Source of the DNA: Toxorhynchites rutilus septentrionalis
Lineage: Eukaryota > Arthropoda > Insecta > Diptera > Culicidae
NCBI RefSeq assembly: GCF_029784135.1
Contig: NC_073746.1
Coordinates: 58,254,097-58,318,096, forward strand
Reading direction: 5' to 3'
Length of the DNA: 64,000 nt
The notes below the pieces were generated by a model, which saw only the letters and a list, made by a program, of their open reading frames with translations, was not told the origin of the DNA and did no database searches. A program made the translations under genes and the position numbers. Below, piece after piece: positions 11,840-23,435 of this stretch; the first letter of the stretch is position 1; every line of letters starts with the position of its first letter.

Positions 11840-12165
11840 CATTTGTATGGCAGCCCCCTCTCAGAGAAGAGAGAGGAGTGTCTAACTACCATAGAAACAT
11901 TTATTGTCCCTTAAAACCTCCACATGCCAAATCTGGTTTCGTTTGCTTGATTTTCTTCCGAGTAAAGCAGAAATTTGTGTTTCATTTGTATGGCAGACCC
12001 CCTTAGAGAGGGGGGAGGGGGAGAGTCTCGAACTATCATAAGAACCTTCCCCGACCCCGAAAACCGCTACATACCAATTTTCATGTCGATCGTTTCGGTA
12101 GTTTCCGAGTCCATAAGAATTAGACAGACAGACAGACATCACTCCATTTTTATATATATAGATGA
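11840..12165 (+). repeat. Two ~140-bp hairpin minisatellite units plus 3' tail
   Basis: Units start at GTATGGCAGCCCCCTC (about 11848) and GTATGGCAGACCCCCTT (about 11990), 142 bases apart. Each carries a C-rich/G-rich hairpin and then ACCATAGAAACATTTATTG or its equivalent. The segment ends CAGACAGACAGACATCACTCC and an ATATATATAGAT tract, the same ending as the array at 14661-15661. Confidence 0.8.
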
Positions 12166-12393
12166 TGTTTTGAATTATAGAAGCCAGCACAGACTGTCAG
12201 ATTTTCTTAGTTCATTCGCCTCCAGGCTTAAAGAAGATCAATTTGGTAAACTAAATTAATACTCGACTTTAAGAAAGATCAATTGGAAACCTTAGCTGCC
12301 GTTGTCATCTAGTCGTTTGCAGGATGACTGATAAATCGTGAATGAAATAGATTGCAATGCTCTACCTTCAATTTTTTCCGATTGCTCAATATA

Positions 12394-13691
12394 AAGGGTG
12401 TGTCACATCAAATTGCATCACGGAAAAAACGATGTAGAAATTCGCCCAGTAGACCGATCCTTTTGAAAATTTTAGACAGTAAAATAAAAACTATTAAACA
12501 ACTTTTGGCATTTTCTTTTTATTCATACTTCGAGCCCAAGCCCGTATGCTCGCACCTTCCTCTTTACCCCGTCCATAAGGTTCTGTACAACGTCAGGTTG
12601 TAGTTTTTTTTGAACAGAAATCCATTTTCTCTTGAAGTCCGCCTCCGATTTGACAACTTTTGGGTTCTTCCGAAGGGCCTGCTTCATAATCGCCCAATAT
12701 TTCTCTATTAGGCGAAACTCCGGCGCGTTGGGCGGGTTCATTTCCTTTGGCTCGAAGGTGACCCCGTTGGCTTCGTACCACTCCAACACGTCCTTTGAAT
12801 AGTGGCACGAAGCGAAATCCGGCCAGAAGATGGTCGGGCCCTCGTGCTGCTTCAATAGTGGTAGTAAGCCCTTCTGTAGGCACTCCTTAAGGTAAACCTG
12901 CCCGTTTACCGTGCCGGTCATCACGAAGGGGGCGCTCCGCTTTCCGCAAGAGCAGATCGCTTGTCACACCATGTACTTTTTGGCAAACTTGGATAGTTTC
13001 TGCTTGCGAATCTCCTCCGGAACGCTGAATTTGTCCTCTGCGGAGAAGAACAACAGGCCCGGTAGCTGACGAAAGTCCGCTTTGACGTAGGTTTCGTCGT
13101 CCATTACCAGGCAATGCGGCTTCGTCAGCATTTCGGTGTACAGCTTCCGGGCTCGCGTCTTCCCCACCATGTTTTGCCTTTCGTCGCGGTTAGGAGCCTT
13201 CTGAACCACGTATGTACGCAGGCCCTCCCGCTGCTTGGTCCGCTGGACGAATGAACTTGACAAATTCAGCTTATTGGCGACATCCCGGACCGAACTTCTC
13301 GGATCACGTCTAAACTGCTTAACTACGCGCTTGTGATCTTTTTCACTGACGGAGTATCCATTTTTGCCGTTCTTCACCTTCCGGTCGATGGTTAGGTTCT
13401 CGAAGTATCGTTTTAGTACTCTGCTGACCGTGGATTGGACGATTCCCAGCATCTTGCCGATGTCCCGATGTGACAACTCCGGATTCTCGAAATGAGTGCA
13501 CAGGATTAATTCACGACGCTCTTTTTCGTTCGACGACATTTTTCCAAATTTACGAAAAATTGACAGTGAAGCATGGCCAACGTGATCTATACACTCTTAT
13601 CTGATTATAAGCGAAAGCTGAAGATATAATTCCTAAAAATTAAATTTCTACAGCGTTTTTTCCGTGATGCAATTTGATGTGACACACCCTT
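12394..13691 (-). mobile_element. ITmD37E transposon, near-complete
   Basis: A 1298-bp element with inverted ends AAGGGTGTGTCACATCAAAT at both termini, flanked by TA at 12392-12393 and 13692-13693. The terminal identity extends through TTGCATCACGGAAAAAACG. It encodes one transposase on the minus strand. A 123-bp end fragment of the same family is at 26431-26553. Similar length and near-identical ends imply a fairly young insertion, nested inside the hAT at 11269-15732. Confidence 0.93.
12523..13539 (-). pseudogene. ITmD37E transposase, one in-frame stop
   Basis: The frame of 339 codons starts MSSNEKERRELILCTHFENP at 13539 and keeps one reading frame to 12523. A single TGA at 12966-12964 falls where the related copy at 30162-31104 reads tryptophan (KYLVWQAICSCG), so one TGG-to-TGA change explains it. 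The N-terminal half has two helix-turn-helix blocks (SHRDIGKMLGIVQSTVSRVL; SVRDVANKLNLSSSFVQR). The catalytic residues are Asp in MDDETYVKAD, Asp in FWPDFASCHY and Glu in FRLIEKYW. I count 37 residues between the last two, giving DD37E. The product would cut and rejoin its own ends at TA sites. As written it is truncated before the second catalytic Asp. Confidence 0.92.
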
Positions 13692-14030
13692 TATGTTCGT
13701 GAATTCGAGGATTGTTTCCGGGTTAGGAGTGAGTTAGGAGTCAAAGTGCAGCGCATGTGAAGTTGGATGTGGATAAGATATTTTTCAGCGGTGCGAGCTT
13801 TTCTTTGGTGAAAAACTGAAGGTGAAAATTGGTGCCGCTTTAGACAACCATAAATCAACAAATTCTGAGGGTTAATTTGGTGTAAATTGAAGTTTTATTG
13901 CTTCGCGAAACGCTCTCTCCGTGAACGCATTTATTCATCGGAACTTGTTAGTGCTACCAAATGTTTGTACTAAAGAGTTTCATTCTTGGTTTTCTGGCCT
14001 AGGGTGGACATCATCCTTTTTTATTTTTTT

Positions 14031-15661
14031 ACTAGCTGACCCGGCAAACTTCGTTCCGCCCAAAATTTGTTTTTTGTAATCAATACCTTCAAACATTCAC
14101 GTTTTCTTACTATGAACAAGTTCATGGGTCCAATCGCAGAACTGTTCATTGATTGATAGAAGTATTCGACCCCGTTGAATTTACCTTTTACTATAAAATT
14201 CCTAGTATTTCTAACAAAACTCATCATTATAATCAGATTATTTTCAGACACAATTCTCGTTCAAGATTTTTCAATCACTTGCAAATAACATGTTTCTCCG
14301 TTACATGGAATACATTTTTTATACAGAAAATATGATAGAATTAAGACAAACCTTAATCGGGCAATTTCTTGCTCGAGTGCTGCTCTTATCAACACATTCG
14401 GCGATACTCTTTTATTGGTATAGATAAAAGAAGAAATAGGAGTGCGTTTCATCACATTAAAATCCATTTCCAGTTTCGAACAAAGATCAATTTCGCTAGC
14501 GCAAACATCAAATGGACTAATAGCACATGTCACTATGTAATTGTAGAACATATGGGAATTTAATTTTCCGAATTTTCTTTTTTTCCTTCAGAGTTTTCCG
14601 AAAATTTTCAATTGTCATGTTTGGTTGGAATATTTTTGGTTGAAATATGTGTAATATTTTTATGGAACCCCCTCTCCATTCCAGAGGAGAGAGGGGTGTC
14701 ATACCATCATAGAAACATTGCTCATACCCAAAAACCCTCACATCTCAAATTGTGCTTGAATAGTTCTCGAGTTATTCAGAAGTTTGTGTTTCGGTTGTAT
14801 GGCAGCCCCTCCTTAGAGAGGGGGTGACGAGTCCAATTACCATAGGAACATTTATTGCACCCTAAAACCTCCATATGCCTAATTTGGTTTCATTTGCATG
14901 ATTAATCCTCGAGTGATGCAGAACTTTGTGTTTCATTTGTATGGTAGACAAACCCTGGGGGTGGAGTATCTAGTCACCATAGAAACATTTATTACACTCT
15001 AAAACTATCACATGCCAAATTTCGTTACATTTGCTTAATTAATTCCCGAGTTATACAGAAATTTGTGTTTCATTTGTATGGCAGCCCCCCCTTAGATAGG
15101 GGGGTGGAGTGTCTAACCACCATAAAAACATTTATTACACCCTAAAACTTCTACATGCCAAATTTGATTCCATTTGCTTGATTAATTCTCGAGTTATGCA
15201 AAAATTTGTGTTTCATTTGTATGGCAGTGGAGTGTCTCACCACCGTAAAAATATTTATTACACCCTAAAACCTCTACATGCCAAATTTGATTTAGTTTGC
15301 TTGATTAATTCTCGGGTTTTGCAGAAATTTATGTTTCTTTCGTATGGCAGCCCCCCCCCCTTAAAAAGGGGGGGGGGTGGAGTGTCTAACTACCGTAAAA
15401 ACATTTATTGCACCCTAAAACCTCCACATGCCAAATTTGGTTTCGTTTGCTTGTTTAACTCTCGAGTAATAAAGAAATTTGTGTTTCATTTGTATGACAG
15501 CCCCCCTTAGAGAGGAGGGAGGGGTCTGGAAATATCATAAGAACCTTCCCCGACCCCAAAAACCCCTACATATCAATTTTCATGTCGATCGGTTCAGTAG
15601 TTTCCGAGTCCATAAGAATCAGATAGACAGACAGACAGAAATCCATTTTTATATAAGTAGA
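14031..15661 (+). repeat. ACTAGCTGACCCGGC..TATATAAGTAGA repeat unit
   Basis: It starts ACTAGCTGACCCGGCAAACT, contains the minisatellite array from 14661, and ends with GACAGACAGACAGAAATCC and an ATATAAGTAGA tract, after which hAT terminal sequence resumes. A diverged relative starts ACTAGCTGTCCCCTGCCATG at 44136. I do not assign a class. The start and end motifs are widespread in arthropod genomes. Confidence 0.65.
14661..15640 (+). repeat. Seven-unit ~140-bp minisatellite with G/C-run hairpins
   Basis: Unit starts (TATGGCAG or variant) fall near 14661, 14799, 14940, 15078, 15219, 15342 and 15492, a period of about 123-150 bases. Each unit has a C-run/G-run hairpin (degraded in the third and missing from the fifth), then CATAAAAACATTTATTACACC-like text, CATGCCAAATTTG, TTGCTTGATTAATTCTCGAG and AAATTTGTGTTTCATTTG. 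The sixth unit has the longest homopolymer runs. The repeat spells a repeating peptide in one frame, which I do not regard as a gene. Confidence 0.88.
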
Positions 15662-15854
15662 TTGCGGCCCGCGTCACTATGACTGATTCGTGTTTGTGGC
15701 CACTCTGAAAAAAAAAAGGTTGAGTACCGCTGATCTAGACGATCATAACTGGAATAACAGCTGTATATTGTACGTAGTAGAAATATTTTTTTAAGTGAGG
15801 AAAAAGACTATCGAATGGAATAAGACGATCACTTTAAAATGATCAAAATATTAA

Positions 15855-17128
15855 CCCTCCTATACTCGCGTGCAAAATCATAACACGTATACTCGCGCAC
15901 GGTGTCACAGACCGAAAATTAAACTTCTCTGTAATGTTGCCATTGTGTATTTTTCAGGCTTTATTGGCATTTATTTGAAGAAGAGGGTATGATTGAATGA
16001 AAAAACTCCTAAAAATACGTTTTCTTCGTCTTTATTATGTTTTAATAGTCATCTAATTCAGCCTCATCAAAACAGAGTAATTCTGAATACTCCAACACAA
16101 ATAACGAAATTCGAATTTTTCACTGTTATTAATTAAAAGTAAGCAACTGAATATAATTCATGGAAGTATAAAGAGCTATAAAATAACATAAAAACGTATT
16201 AATCGATTGTGGTTTCCCTTGAGTAAGAATCGGAACATAGCATAACTGCATGCTCGAAGTAAACATATTTTTTACATTCCATGCAGTTGTTGCGTGTTTC
16301 GAGTTTTTTTAATCAAAGAGAAGAATGTATAACGTATTCTTGATAATTACCAGATGATAAAGGTTCTGGAATATAAAGTTAGCATATTTCTAATATTCTT
16401 TGTCTCTTAATTCTTGGTAAACTAAGAATTAATGCCTTTTTTTTAGATGGGGCATAAAAATATTATACAAAAGGATTTCTAGGAACTTCCTTTTCTTTTT
16501 CTTGTTTTCTTGTAGATAATGTCCATTATAAAAAAAATATCCCCGAAACTGTAACTGTTAAAAATTACCATAAGCCAATGATTAGTTTATAGTTTACTGT
16601 TTACAATTCTTCCACAAGTGAAATTCTTTCAGAAGTGTGTATATGTATGACCATTATATTTAGCGAATAACTATACGAAAGTCAAACATTCATATTTTGT
16701 TTTTGAACGTATGAATCTAACGACGAATATATCGACGAATAGTTAATATATGGATCCGTTCAATCTGGTTACAAACGGGACTGAAATCAAATAAGAATAG
16801 TCCGGTAATTATCTTATACATTATATTCAATAAATATTCCACGTCACTATCATTAATTTATACATTTCATTCAACAATATTCTAGAATATGAAAAAAAGC
16901 ACTTGTCCAAAAAAGTTACTCCTATACTCGCGTCGGTGTGTCAGACCGAAAGTGGAAAAAAAGTGACACACGTCCCATTTGTACCAACACATGCGATACG
17001 CTAAACGATGACGAACGACGAATAACGAAGCTAGAGAGAATCGCAAAGTCGTAGTGTTGATATTTTCTGAGAAATGGACGAATTATGCATTTCTCGGTCT
17101 GACAGACAAATGCGCGAATATAGGATTG
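15855..17128. mobile_element. piggyBac-type MITE (TTAA flanks)
   Basis: TTAA at 15851-15854 and 17129-17132 brackets a 1274-bp element. Its left end CCCTCCTATACTCGCGTGCA is matched by the inverse of the right end (CAATCCTATATTCGCGCATT). The left subterminal block ACTCGCGCACGGTGTCACAGACCG recurs in part near 16925-16950 (TACTCGCGTCGGTGTGTCAGACCG). TTAA targets and CCC-type ends are the piggyBac signature. No transposase is present. Confidence 0.75.
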
Positions 17129-17132
17129 TTAA

Positions 17133-19815
17133 AAATCATCAAAATATAGTTTTTTTAGTTTTGAAGGCATAACAGAAAAAAAAGCAAAACGGTAGCACGG
17201 TAGCAATTATTCCACATAGTTACTGCATCCTCGATGTAGGATAGGTTACATTTGAGTCTACCATTCTTTCAACGGCATTTGTCTCAAAAAAATAAAACGC
17301 AGAAATTCCTGTTTTCTATCGTTTGCAGAAACACAATATTTATCCAACTAGTCGTTATGTATTTTAAAAATGATGACAAATGAGCGATCTGATTTGAAGA
17401 TAGAATAGCACTATTTTACAATGAAAAATACGCATACAATATTTTTTTATTGTTTGTCTCATCAACGGAAATTAGTCTTTCAAAAGTAACTTAATCGTTG
17501 GATTGATTTCCGCATTTTATTCTTAGGCATCCCTAGATCATCGACATCACATACCATTCATTACGGGGTGGGTTTCCGATAAATTACTCAGCACCGGCTG
17601 CGTGCGTTATGAAAGCCCATATTGCTAGTGCACATGATCGGAATAGTATTTCTGATTTTTCAATTAGTTTCCTTATTGAATCTGAATTCTAATCACATTG
17701 TAGCTGGTTCTGCTGGTTTCTGTCGCACGCAATGTTCAGTTTTTCCTAAGTCCAACACAAAAGCTATCAGAAATAATGCGAGTAGAGTATGTATTTTTCC
17801 ATTCGGGGGCTGGCAGAAAGCAGTGTTTTGTGGCAATACCTTACCAGATGTAACTTAACACCATTGAATTATTTTCTTTGAGGTTATGTTAAATCCAAAA
17901 TGTATGCCATCATACGACCCATCATTGCCAAAAAATCATAAAAATCAGGAAATTGAAGTTCACCACTCCTTTCAAAAATTTCTATTAACAGTAAACATTG
18001 AGGGAAAAACTAAAATTTCAAATCTATAGCAGCTGTTGTTTATGAGAAATTTGAGGGATCAATTTCAAATCCTATCGCTCTTACGCGTTTTTACGCATTC
18101 TATTGATCATCAATGGTATTTGCAGTATTTCGCACAATGTTTCGACCTCTCAATTATTTCCCAGAAGTATAGCACACTTCAACATACAAAATTCAAGTAA
18201 TGAATCTATCCGCAATGTTACGCGCAGTAATTTATGAAATGATACTGGGAAGGTTTTATTTATTGCATCCATTTTCATCCACTTCCTTCATTACAAGAAC
18301 CGAACCTTGGAGGTCCTCGAGAAGCGAAGCAAACAAAAACCACATTGCTAGCAAATACCTCCCGCATCTCCTGGCAACAAGCACGGGCCCGGGTCTTCGG
18401 TGTATTATGTATTTAGCGGGAAAAAACAAGCCCAATTTTCAGTTTATTCACTGCCATCGCATGTTTTGTAGTAAAACGCTGGTATTTGAGCCCACCGAAA
18501 GACGGCAAAAAGTCACTCGGCACTCGCTCCCGGAGCATCCGGCAGTCTCCACACCAGTAGACTTTATTTACCGTAGCGATGTCAATAGGGTAATTTGCTC
18601 ATCTTTTTTGATGCGACGATGCTGAAAAATTCTCCCGAATAAATTGTCAATTTTGGGTGCCTCTTGCTGTTAGGCGGGGGTAAAGTGCTGACATCAGCCC
18701 AGAAAGCTTCATTTGCGTGGAAAATGATGTCGCCTGAGTGGGGACGCTACACAAGAAGCATTCTCTCACACACAAAATTGGAGCCGCATTTCTTTTGCAC
18801 CCATCGTGACGCTACCGCAGGGGGTGGAGGGCGTGAAAAACATTCAACGGGCGAAACGATGTTCGAGTTTGGGGAACGTCGCAGATGGGTGGTTTCGTGG
18901 AACTTCCAAAAGACTCCGTAAATTATTGATAAATTTGATCGTAAGATCAATTTTTATTGGGAATTGACTGCCACAATAATTGATTCATTTCCCCCAATCG
19001 GTTAATACATCTGGAGTTATTGCACCCATGTTTTTATTTTGGTTTGTTTTGCTCCACTTTCATGCATCGTAAGCCCCAAGCGCCGCTTCCCATACCCCCC
19101 ACCGTTCGTCGATTGTTTGTGATAAACAAAAAACAACGGCAGCCAGGCGAAGAAGTTTTCACTTTCGCCGCGAATCGGTCCGCATCGTAGCGCGACGGCG
19201 ACCGCGAATGGATTCGCGGAGTTCGTTGACAGGTTGACTGTTGGTGGTGCTGGAGAGACAACGGGACACAACCGAGTCGAGTTTCAAGGCCGACGCCAGA
19301 AAGTCAAACGCTCCGTAATGCTTCGTACGCGTGACGCCGTTTTTTCAGCATTGGCAATGGCAAAGGCGCATAAAACACGTCGCCGTTGTCACAATCAGCA
19401 GAAGCAACAGCACTCAGCAGAGCGACGGAATGCTGGCGCGGAAACAGTTAGCGGAAAAAAAAGTGTGGTTTTCATGTGAATTATTTTTTGTTTGTGCTCA
19501 GAGACTCGCGCGAGATCGCACCGGATGCAGATACGATAATTGATGATAGAATACAGAGCGGGACATAAATTGAATTGATAGAATAAATTCAATTCAATTT
19601 AAAATTAATAGAAGATCGAAAACAAAATAGCCGTCAGAATAAAATTTCAAACATAATGCATGGAAGAAAAAAGGTCGTTTTGTATTCCTGTAAATATCCG
19701 CTAGATTATTTTATCCTGTGCAAATGTTATCGTTCAAATCAAGTCATGGTGCATGGCAATGATTCGACATTTCGTTTCGAACGCTATCGTTGATTTGTAT
19801 TTTTTCTTGGTATAG
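17133..19815. other. Unique-looking DNA, no recognised gene
   Basis: 18200-19500 is noticeably less AT-rich than its surroundings and has no repeat relatives in the window, so it may be host intron, enhancer or UTR sequence. The frames at 18200-18625 and 19017-19479 overlap on both strands and show no domain I recognise. No exon assignment is possible by eye. Confidence 0.35.
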
Positions 19816-20716
19816 GGGAGAGGGGAGCACATTCGGACACTTTTTTTTCTTTGATTTTTAATATTTTTTGTAAACCTAAAAAAAATCCTGAATTCACCCT
19901 GATTGTCATTTGGACATCAATGTATCATATGAGAGTGTAAAAGGTGTGCGTTGATGCGATTACGAATGGTTTATTCGATTTTTTGAAAATTGCCTTTTTG
20001 TCCGAATGTGCCCGATGTGTGGGGCAGTTTCGGACAGTACTAGGGCACTTTCGGACAACGAAAAAAAATTTTAATTTTATGTTTATCAGCAATTACTTCT
20101 GTTTCCTCTTATTTCCAGCATATTCTGCATTTTTCTGTTTATCAGTATTTTACTGAAAGGAAACTGCTTGCTATGAGAGTAAGTAATAATTCGTGATTTT
20201 GCTTTCTTCCGTTTTCGAGTGGTGGTTTTCCGCGGTAGACGCAATGTTTTGCAGCATTGTTGTATTACCCGATGTGTCAGTTGCTACCTCCGCTCCAGTA
20301 GGTGAAATCATTTGAACATTCAAAATCCTTGTCCGAAAAAACCTTTCTTGAGAATGGATAGCCTCCTGTCATTTTGAATCCAGCTAAGCAGATATCTAAG
20401 ACATTTCCTGAGACGTGGCTTGGCTAAATTGAGCCGTCGAGTTACATCTGGCACTCAATTATAGCTAGCAGTGAAATCGGAAAGGGGAAAAGCACTCGCT
20501 TTGCAGTTCATCCGAAACATACACATATGAAAAGACACTCAGATTCTACACACGGGAGTTGTGTTGAAACTGACGTTCATACTCATAGAAACGAGGGGCT
20601 CAACAATACTAAAATCAGTGCAGCGCTACATTTGGTTGAAAATTGTACCACTTAATTTTTACAAGCGTTGTCCGAAGCTGCCCCCCGTCTGAAACTGCCC
20701 CCCTTTCCCCTTCTCT
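19816..20716. mobile_element. MITE with TTCGGACA subterminal repeats
   Basis: GGGGAGAGGGGAGCACATTCGGACA at the left is mirrored by TTGTCCGAAGCTGCCCCCC..CCCCCCTTTCCCCTTCTCTG at 20666-20717. TCCGAA/TTCGGAC motifs recur near 19840, 19998, 20030, 20050 and 20330. No coding content was seen, and no target duplication is certain. Confidence 0.6.
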
Positions 20717-21311
20717 GTTCTACTAGTCGTCTACTAGTCGAACTAGTGGAATTTAAGTGTTTTAGTCAGAAATTTTTGAAAAATTAGACACTTTTTCTAA
20801 GCCTTCTTTATCTTTAGATCATTGTACAGTGTATTGTGTGAGACGGTTGGTAGTTTTGTTGCAAATCTATGCTCAAAAAGTTTATTTTGAAAATTCGAGT
20901 CCATTTGGGGTAAAATCGACACTTCAAGTCAGAGTAAAACTGACACATGGTTTGTGTTTCACTGGCAGGTAAAGTTCATCCTTATTTTTTGTAGACAGAG
21001 CGGGATTGATATTCAGCTGAAAACCAACGTTGAGTAGGACATGTTAACAAAAAATTACTCATCGGCCACTGTTCGGATTTCTTCCGCTAACACAATGCAA
21101 ATAAGCTAGTTCTTAGCATGATCAAAGCGGAAATTATATATTTTTCCTTTTTAAAGTTCACATTTGAATTATTTTCTATTAAACTCACAGATTCAGTTTC
21201 TCAATCCGTATTAAACCCTCTTGCAGGTATGATTCGTTTCTGCAAATACGATTTTAACTTCTTCTGTACAAAAATTCATGATTGAACCTAATTTTGTTTG
21301 GGTAATAATTA
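20717..21311. other. No recognised feature
   Basis: AT-rich sequence with the phrase GGGGTAAAATCGACAC near 20908, otherwise featureless to me. Confidence 0.3.
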
Positions 21312-21313
21312 TA

Positions 21314-22591
21314 TTAGGCTGTCAAAAAAGTCTTGCGGTATTTTTTTTGAATTTTCATTTGTTCATAAAATTAGTTACAATCATCTGTTTTAAGTCAAAT
21401 ATGCGCCGTTTTGTTCGATGACTTGTTCCCAACGAGATGCCAACTTCATAATACCCCTGTTATAGAAGCTCGCTTTCTTATTGGCAAAAAAACTCGGATT
21501 GCCAATTTTCACAGGCCTCTTTTGTGGCTACCTTCTGACTACCTAGCTCGTTCGCCATGGACAAAAACAGGTAGTAGTCTATTGGTGCAAGGTCTGGACT
21601 ATACGGCGGATGCAAAAGAACCTCCCATCCGAGCTCCCGGAGCTTCTGGCGCGTCACCAAAGAAGTGTGTGGCCTGGCGTTGTCCTGATGGAAGACAATG
21701 CGGCCTCTGTTTATCAAAGATGGTCTCTTCTTCATGAGTGCTACCTTCAAGCGGTCCAGTTGTTGGCAGTACAGGTCCGAATTGAGCGTTTGGCCATAGG
21801 GAAGCAGCTCATAATAGATTATTCCTTGACAATCCCACCAAACACACAGCAGATCCTTCCTGGCCGTTAATGAGGGCTTGGCCACCGTCTGAGCCGCTTC
21901 AGCGGGCTTCGACCACGACCGTTTGCGCTTCACGTTGTCGTAAGTGTCCCACTTTTCATCGCCAGTCACCATCCGCTTCAGAAACGGGTCGATTTTGTTG
22001 CGATTCAGCAGCGATTCACATGCGTCGATACGGTCAAAGATGTTTTTTGCGTCAACGTGTGTGGCACCCATACATAGAGCTTCTTTGTGAATCCAAGCTT
22101 CTTCAAATGGTTAATAACGGTTTGATGACTTATCCCCAGCTCTTGGCCGATGCTACGGCTGCTACTATGGTCTTTTTCGGCTAATTCAGCGATTTTGTCG
22201 CAATTTTCGACGACAGGCCTTCCGGAGCGTGGCGCATCTTCGACGACCTCTACACCAGAACGAAAACGTTGAAACCATCGTTGTGCGGTGGAAATGGAAA
22301 CTGTATCGGGTCCATAAACTGCACAAATTTTATTGGCAGCTTGAGATGCATTTTTGCCTTTGTCATAGTAGTACTGTAAAATATGTCGGATTTTCTCTTT
22401 ATTTTGCTCCATATTTGCGACACTATAACTCACGAACGACTTAACCAAACAAAACACTGTCAAGGACTATATTATAGCAAAAATACCTTTCCAACAAGCT
22501 ATATTATGACTCGATACAATGAATACAACTAGAACTACGCGCTTACAATGACACCTCGCGGAAATACCGCAGGACTTTTTTGACAGCCTAA
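21314..22591 (-). mobile_element. mariner transposon, full length
   Basis: A 1278-bp element bounded by inverted repeats TTAGGCTGTCAAAAAAGTCT at the left and the complement of TTAGGCTGTCAAAAAAGTCC at the right, with TA duplications at 21312-21313 and 22592-22593. Length and ends fit the mariner family. It carries one transposase pseudogene on the minus strand. A truncated second copy is at 44659-45374. Confidence 0.95.
21390..22412 (-). pseudogene. mariner DD34D transposase, frameshifted
   Basis: It starts at the ATG at 22412 (MEQNKEKIRHILQYYYDKGK). A helix-turn-helix half follows, then the linker with GRPVVENC and the mariner signature WVPHTL. Catalytic residues are Asp in VTGDEKW, Asp in HQDNARPH and Asp in YSPDLAPIDYY, with 34 residues between the last two (DD34D). 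One base is missing in the T-run at about 22043-22048 on the plus strand, just after WVPHTLTQK, shifting the frame. A second disturbance near 21480 shifts the last ~35 codons compared with the copy at 44736-45368. All catalytic residues survive in the DNA, but no intact protein is made. About 340 codons is the family's usual length. Confidence 0.93.
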
Positions 22592-22849
22592 TATAATTCG
22601 CGAACTCCCAGATAAGCAATTGAAATTATACTAAATTCAGTTTAGTACTTTCCATAATTCTTCTAAAATGGTTTTCTAGCTATTTTTCACTTCTAACTCA
22701 TACTATCTTCGCTTATTATGTTTTTTTATCCTTTTTTCTGTTCTCTCGCTGTCTGTCATGTTGGTATAATGGCTACCTCACTTTGCAACAGGAAAATCAT
22801 TATCAGCCCTGCGGTTGTGATCGCAACAGAAGAAATCGGAAAATGTATA

Positions 22850-23370
22850 CACTGGAGTCGCTTTTTACGCCGGGGATACGTGCCGCGTAAACAAAAACCG
22901 CGTTAAAGAAAACCGAGTAAATCCCAAAATCCGCGTAAAACAAAACCGCGTAAATTCCAAAATCCGCGTAAAAATAAACCGGATAATTTTCAAAATCCGT
23001 TCAAAAATCTAATCAACAGTGAATTATTAGTTTAAAATGTAACCCACATTCTAACAACTGATTACCTGATTTTTTTGCATGCTACAATCCTGCTATCTTC
23101 TTTTATTTTCCAGCTACTAATCAGTGATACAATACTAAATTATTTCGCGAAAAATCACATCAATTAACATATTGAGTTTTACGAGGTTAATGCGTGCCAC
23201 TTAAAAAAACCGCGTAAATATCGAAATCCGCTTTAAAAAAACGCGTAAATTTCGAAATCCGCGTGAAAAAATCGCGTAAATTCTGAAATTTGAGTAAAAA
23301 AAACCGCGTGAAACAAGCCGCGTAAAATAAAACCGCGTATAAAAAAACCGCGTAAAAAGCGACTTCAGTG
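22850..23370. mobile_element. Pogo-like MITE with CCGCGTAAA subrepeats, copy 1
   Basis: It starts CACTGGAGTCGCTTTTTACG and ends with the inverse of CACTGAAGTCGCTTTTTACG (one mismatch in about 21 bp), flanked by TA at 22848-22849 and 23371-23372. Both flanks of the interior contain many AACCGCGTAAA/AAATCCGCGTAAA repeats. It has no coding content. A diverged copy is at 42903-43285. The bases after the right TA (TATAATCGAGTCCG) look like an end of another MITE type also seen at 1138-1160. Confidence 0.85.
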
Positions 23371-23435
23371 TATAATCGAGTCCGCCCTGTACATAGAACA
23401 ATGGAAAATACGAAGTTCGAAGAAAGGGTTTTACG

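Larger units (their letters stand above)
11269..15732. mobile_element. hAT-type element (4.46 kb) with nested insertions
   Basis: The left end CAGCAATACTGAACCT and the complement of the right end, CAGCGGTACTCAACCT, match at 13 of 16 positions. The 8-bp target duplication ATCTAGAC is exact at 11261-11268 and 15733-15740. An 8-bp duplication and CAG..GTACTCAACC ends fit the hAT superfamily. I find no hAT transposase inside. The cargo is two ~140-bp repeat units (11840-12165), a TA-flanked ITmD37E transposon (12394-13691) and a seven-unit array of the same ~140-bp repeat (14661-15640). It therefore looks non-autonomous and expanded by internal repeats and later insertion. Confidence 0.82.

Noticed and set aside
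15109..15510. Open frame with a repeating ~46-residue peptide
   Set aside because: The repetition comes from the 140-bp minisatellite. Unit length varies and the frame is not kept across all units.
14661..15640. CRISPR-like repeat array
   Set aside because: Whole ~140-bp units repeat, with no short repeat and unique spacer pattern, and the setting is an animal genome.
18200..19480. Host exon cluster in a GC-richer block
   Set aside because: Overlapping frames on both strands, no familiar domain, and no linked splice-site series that I could follow.
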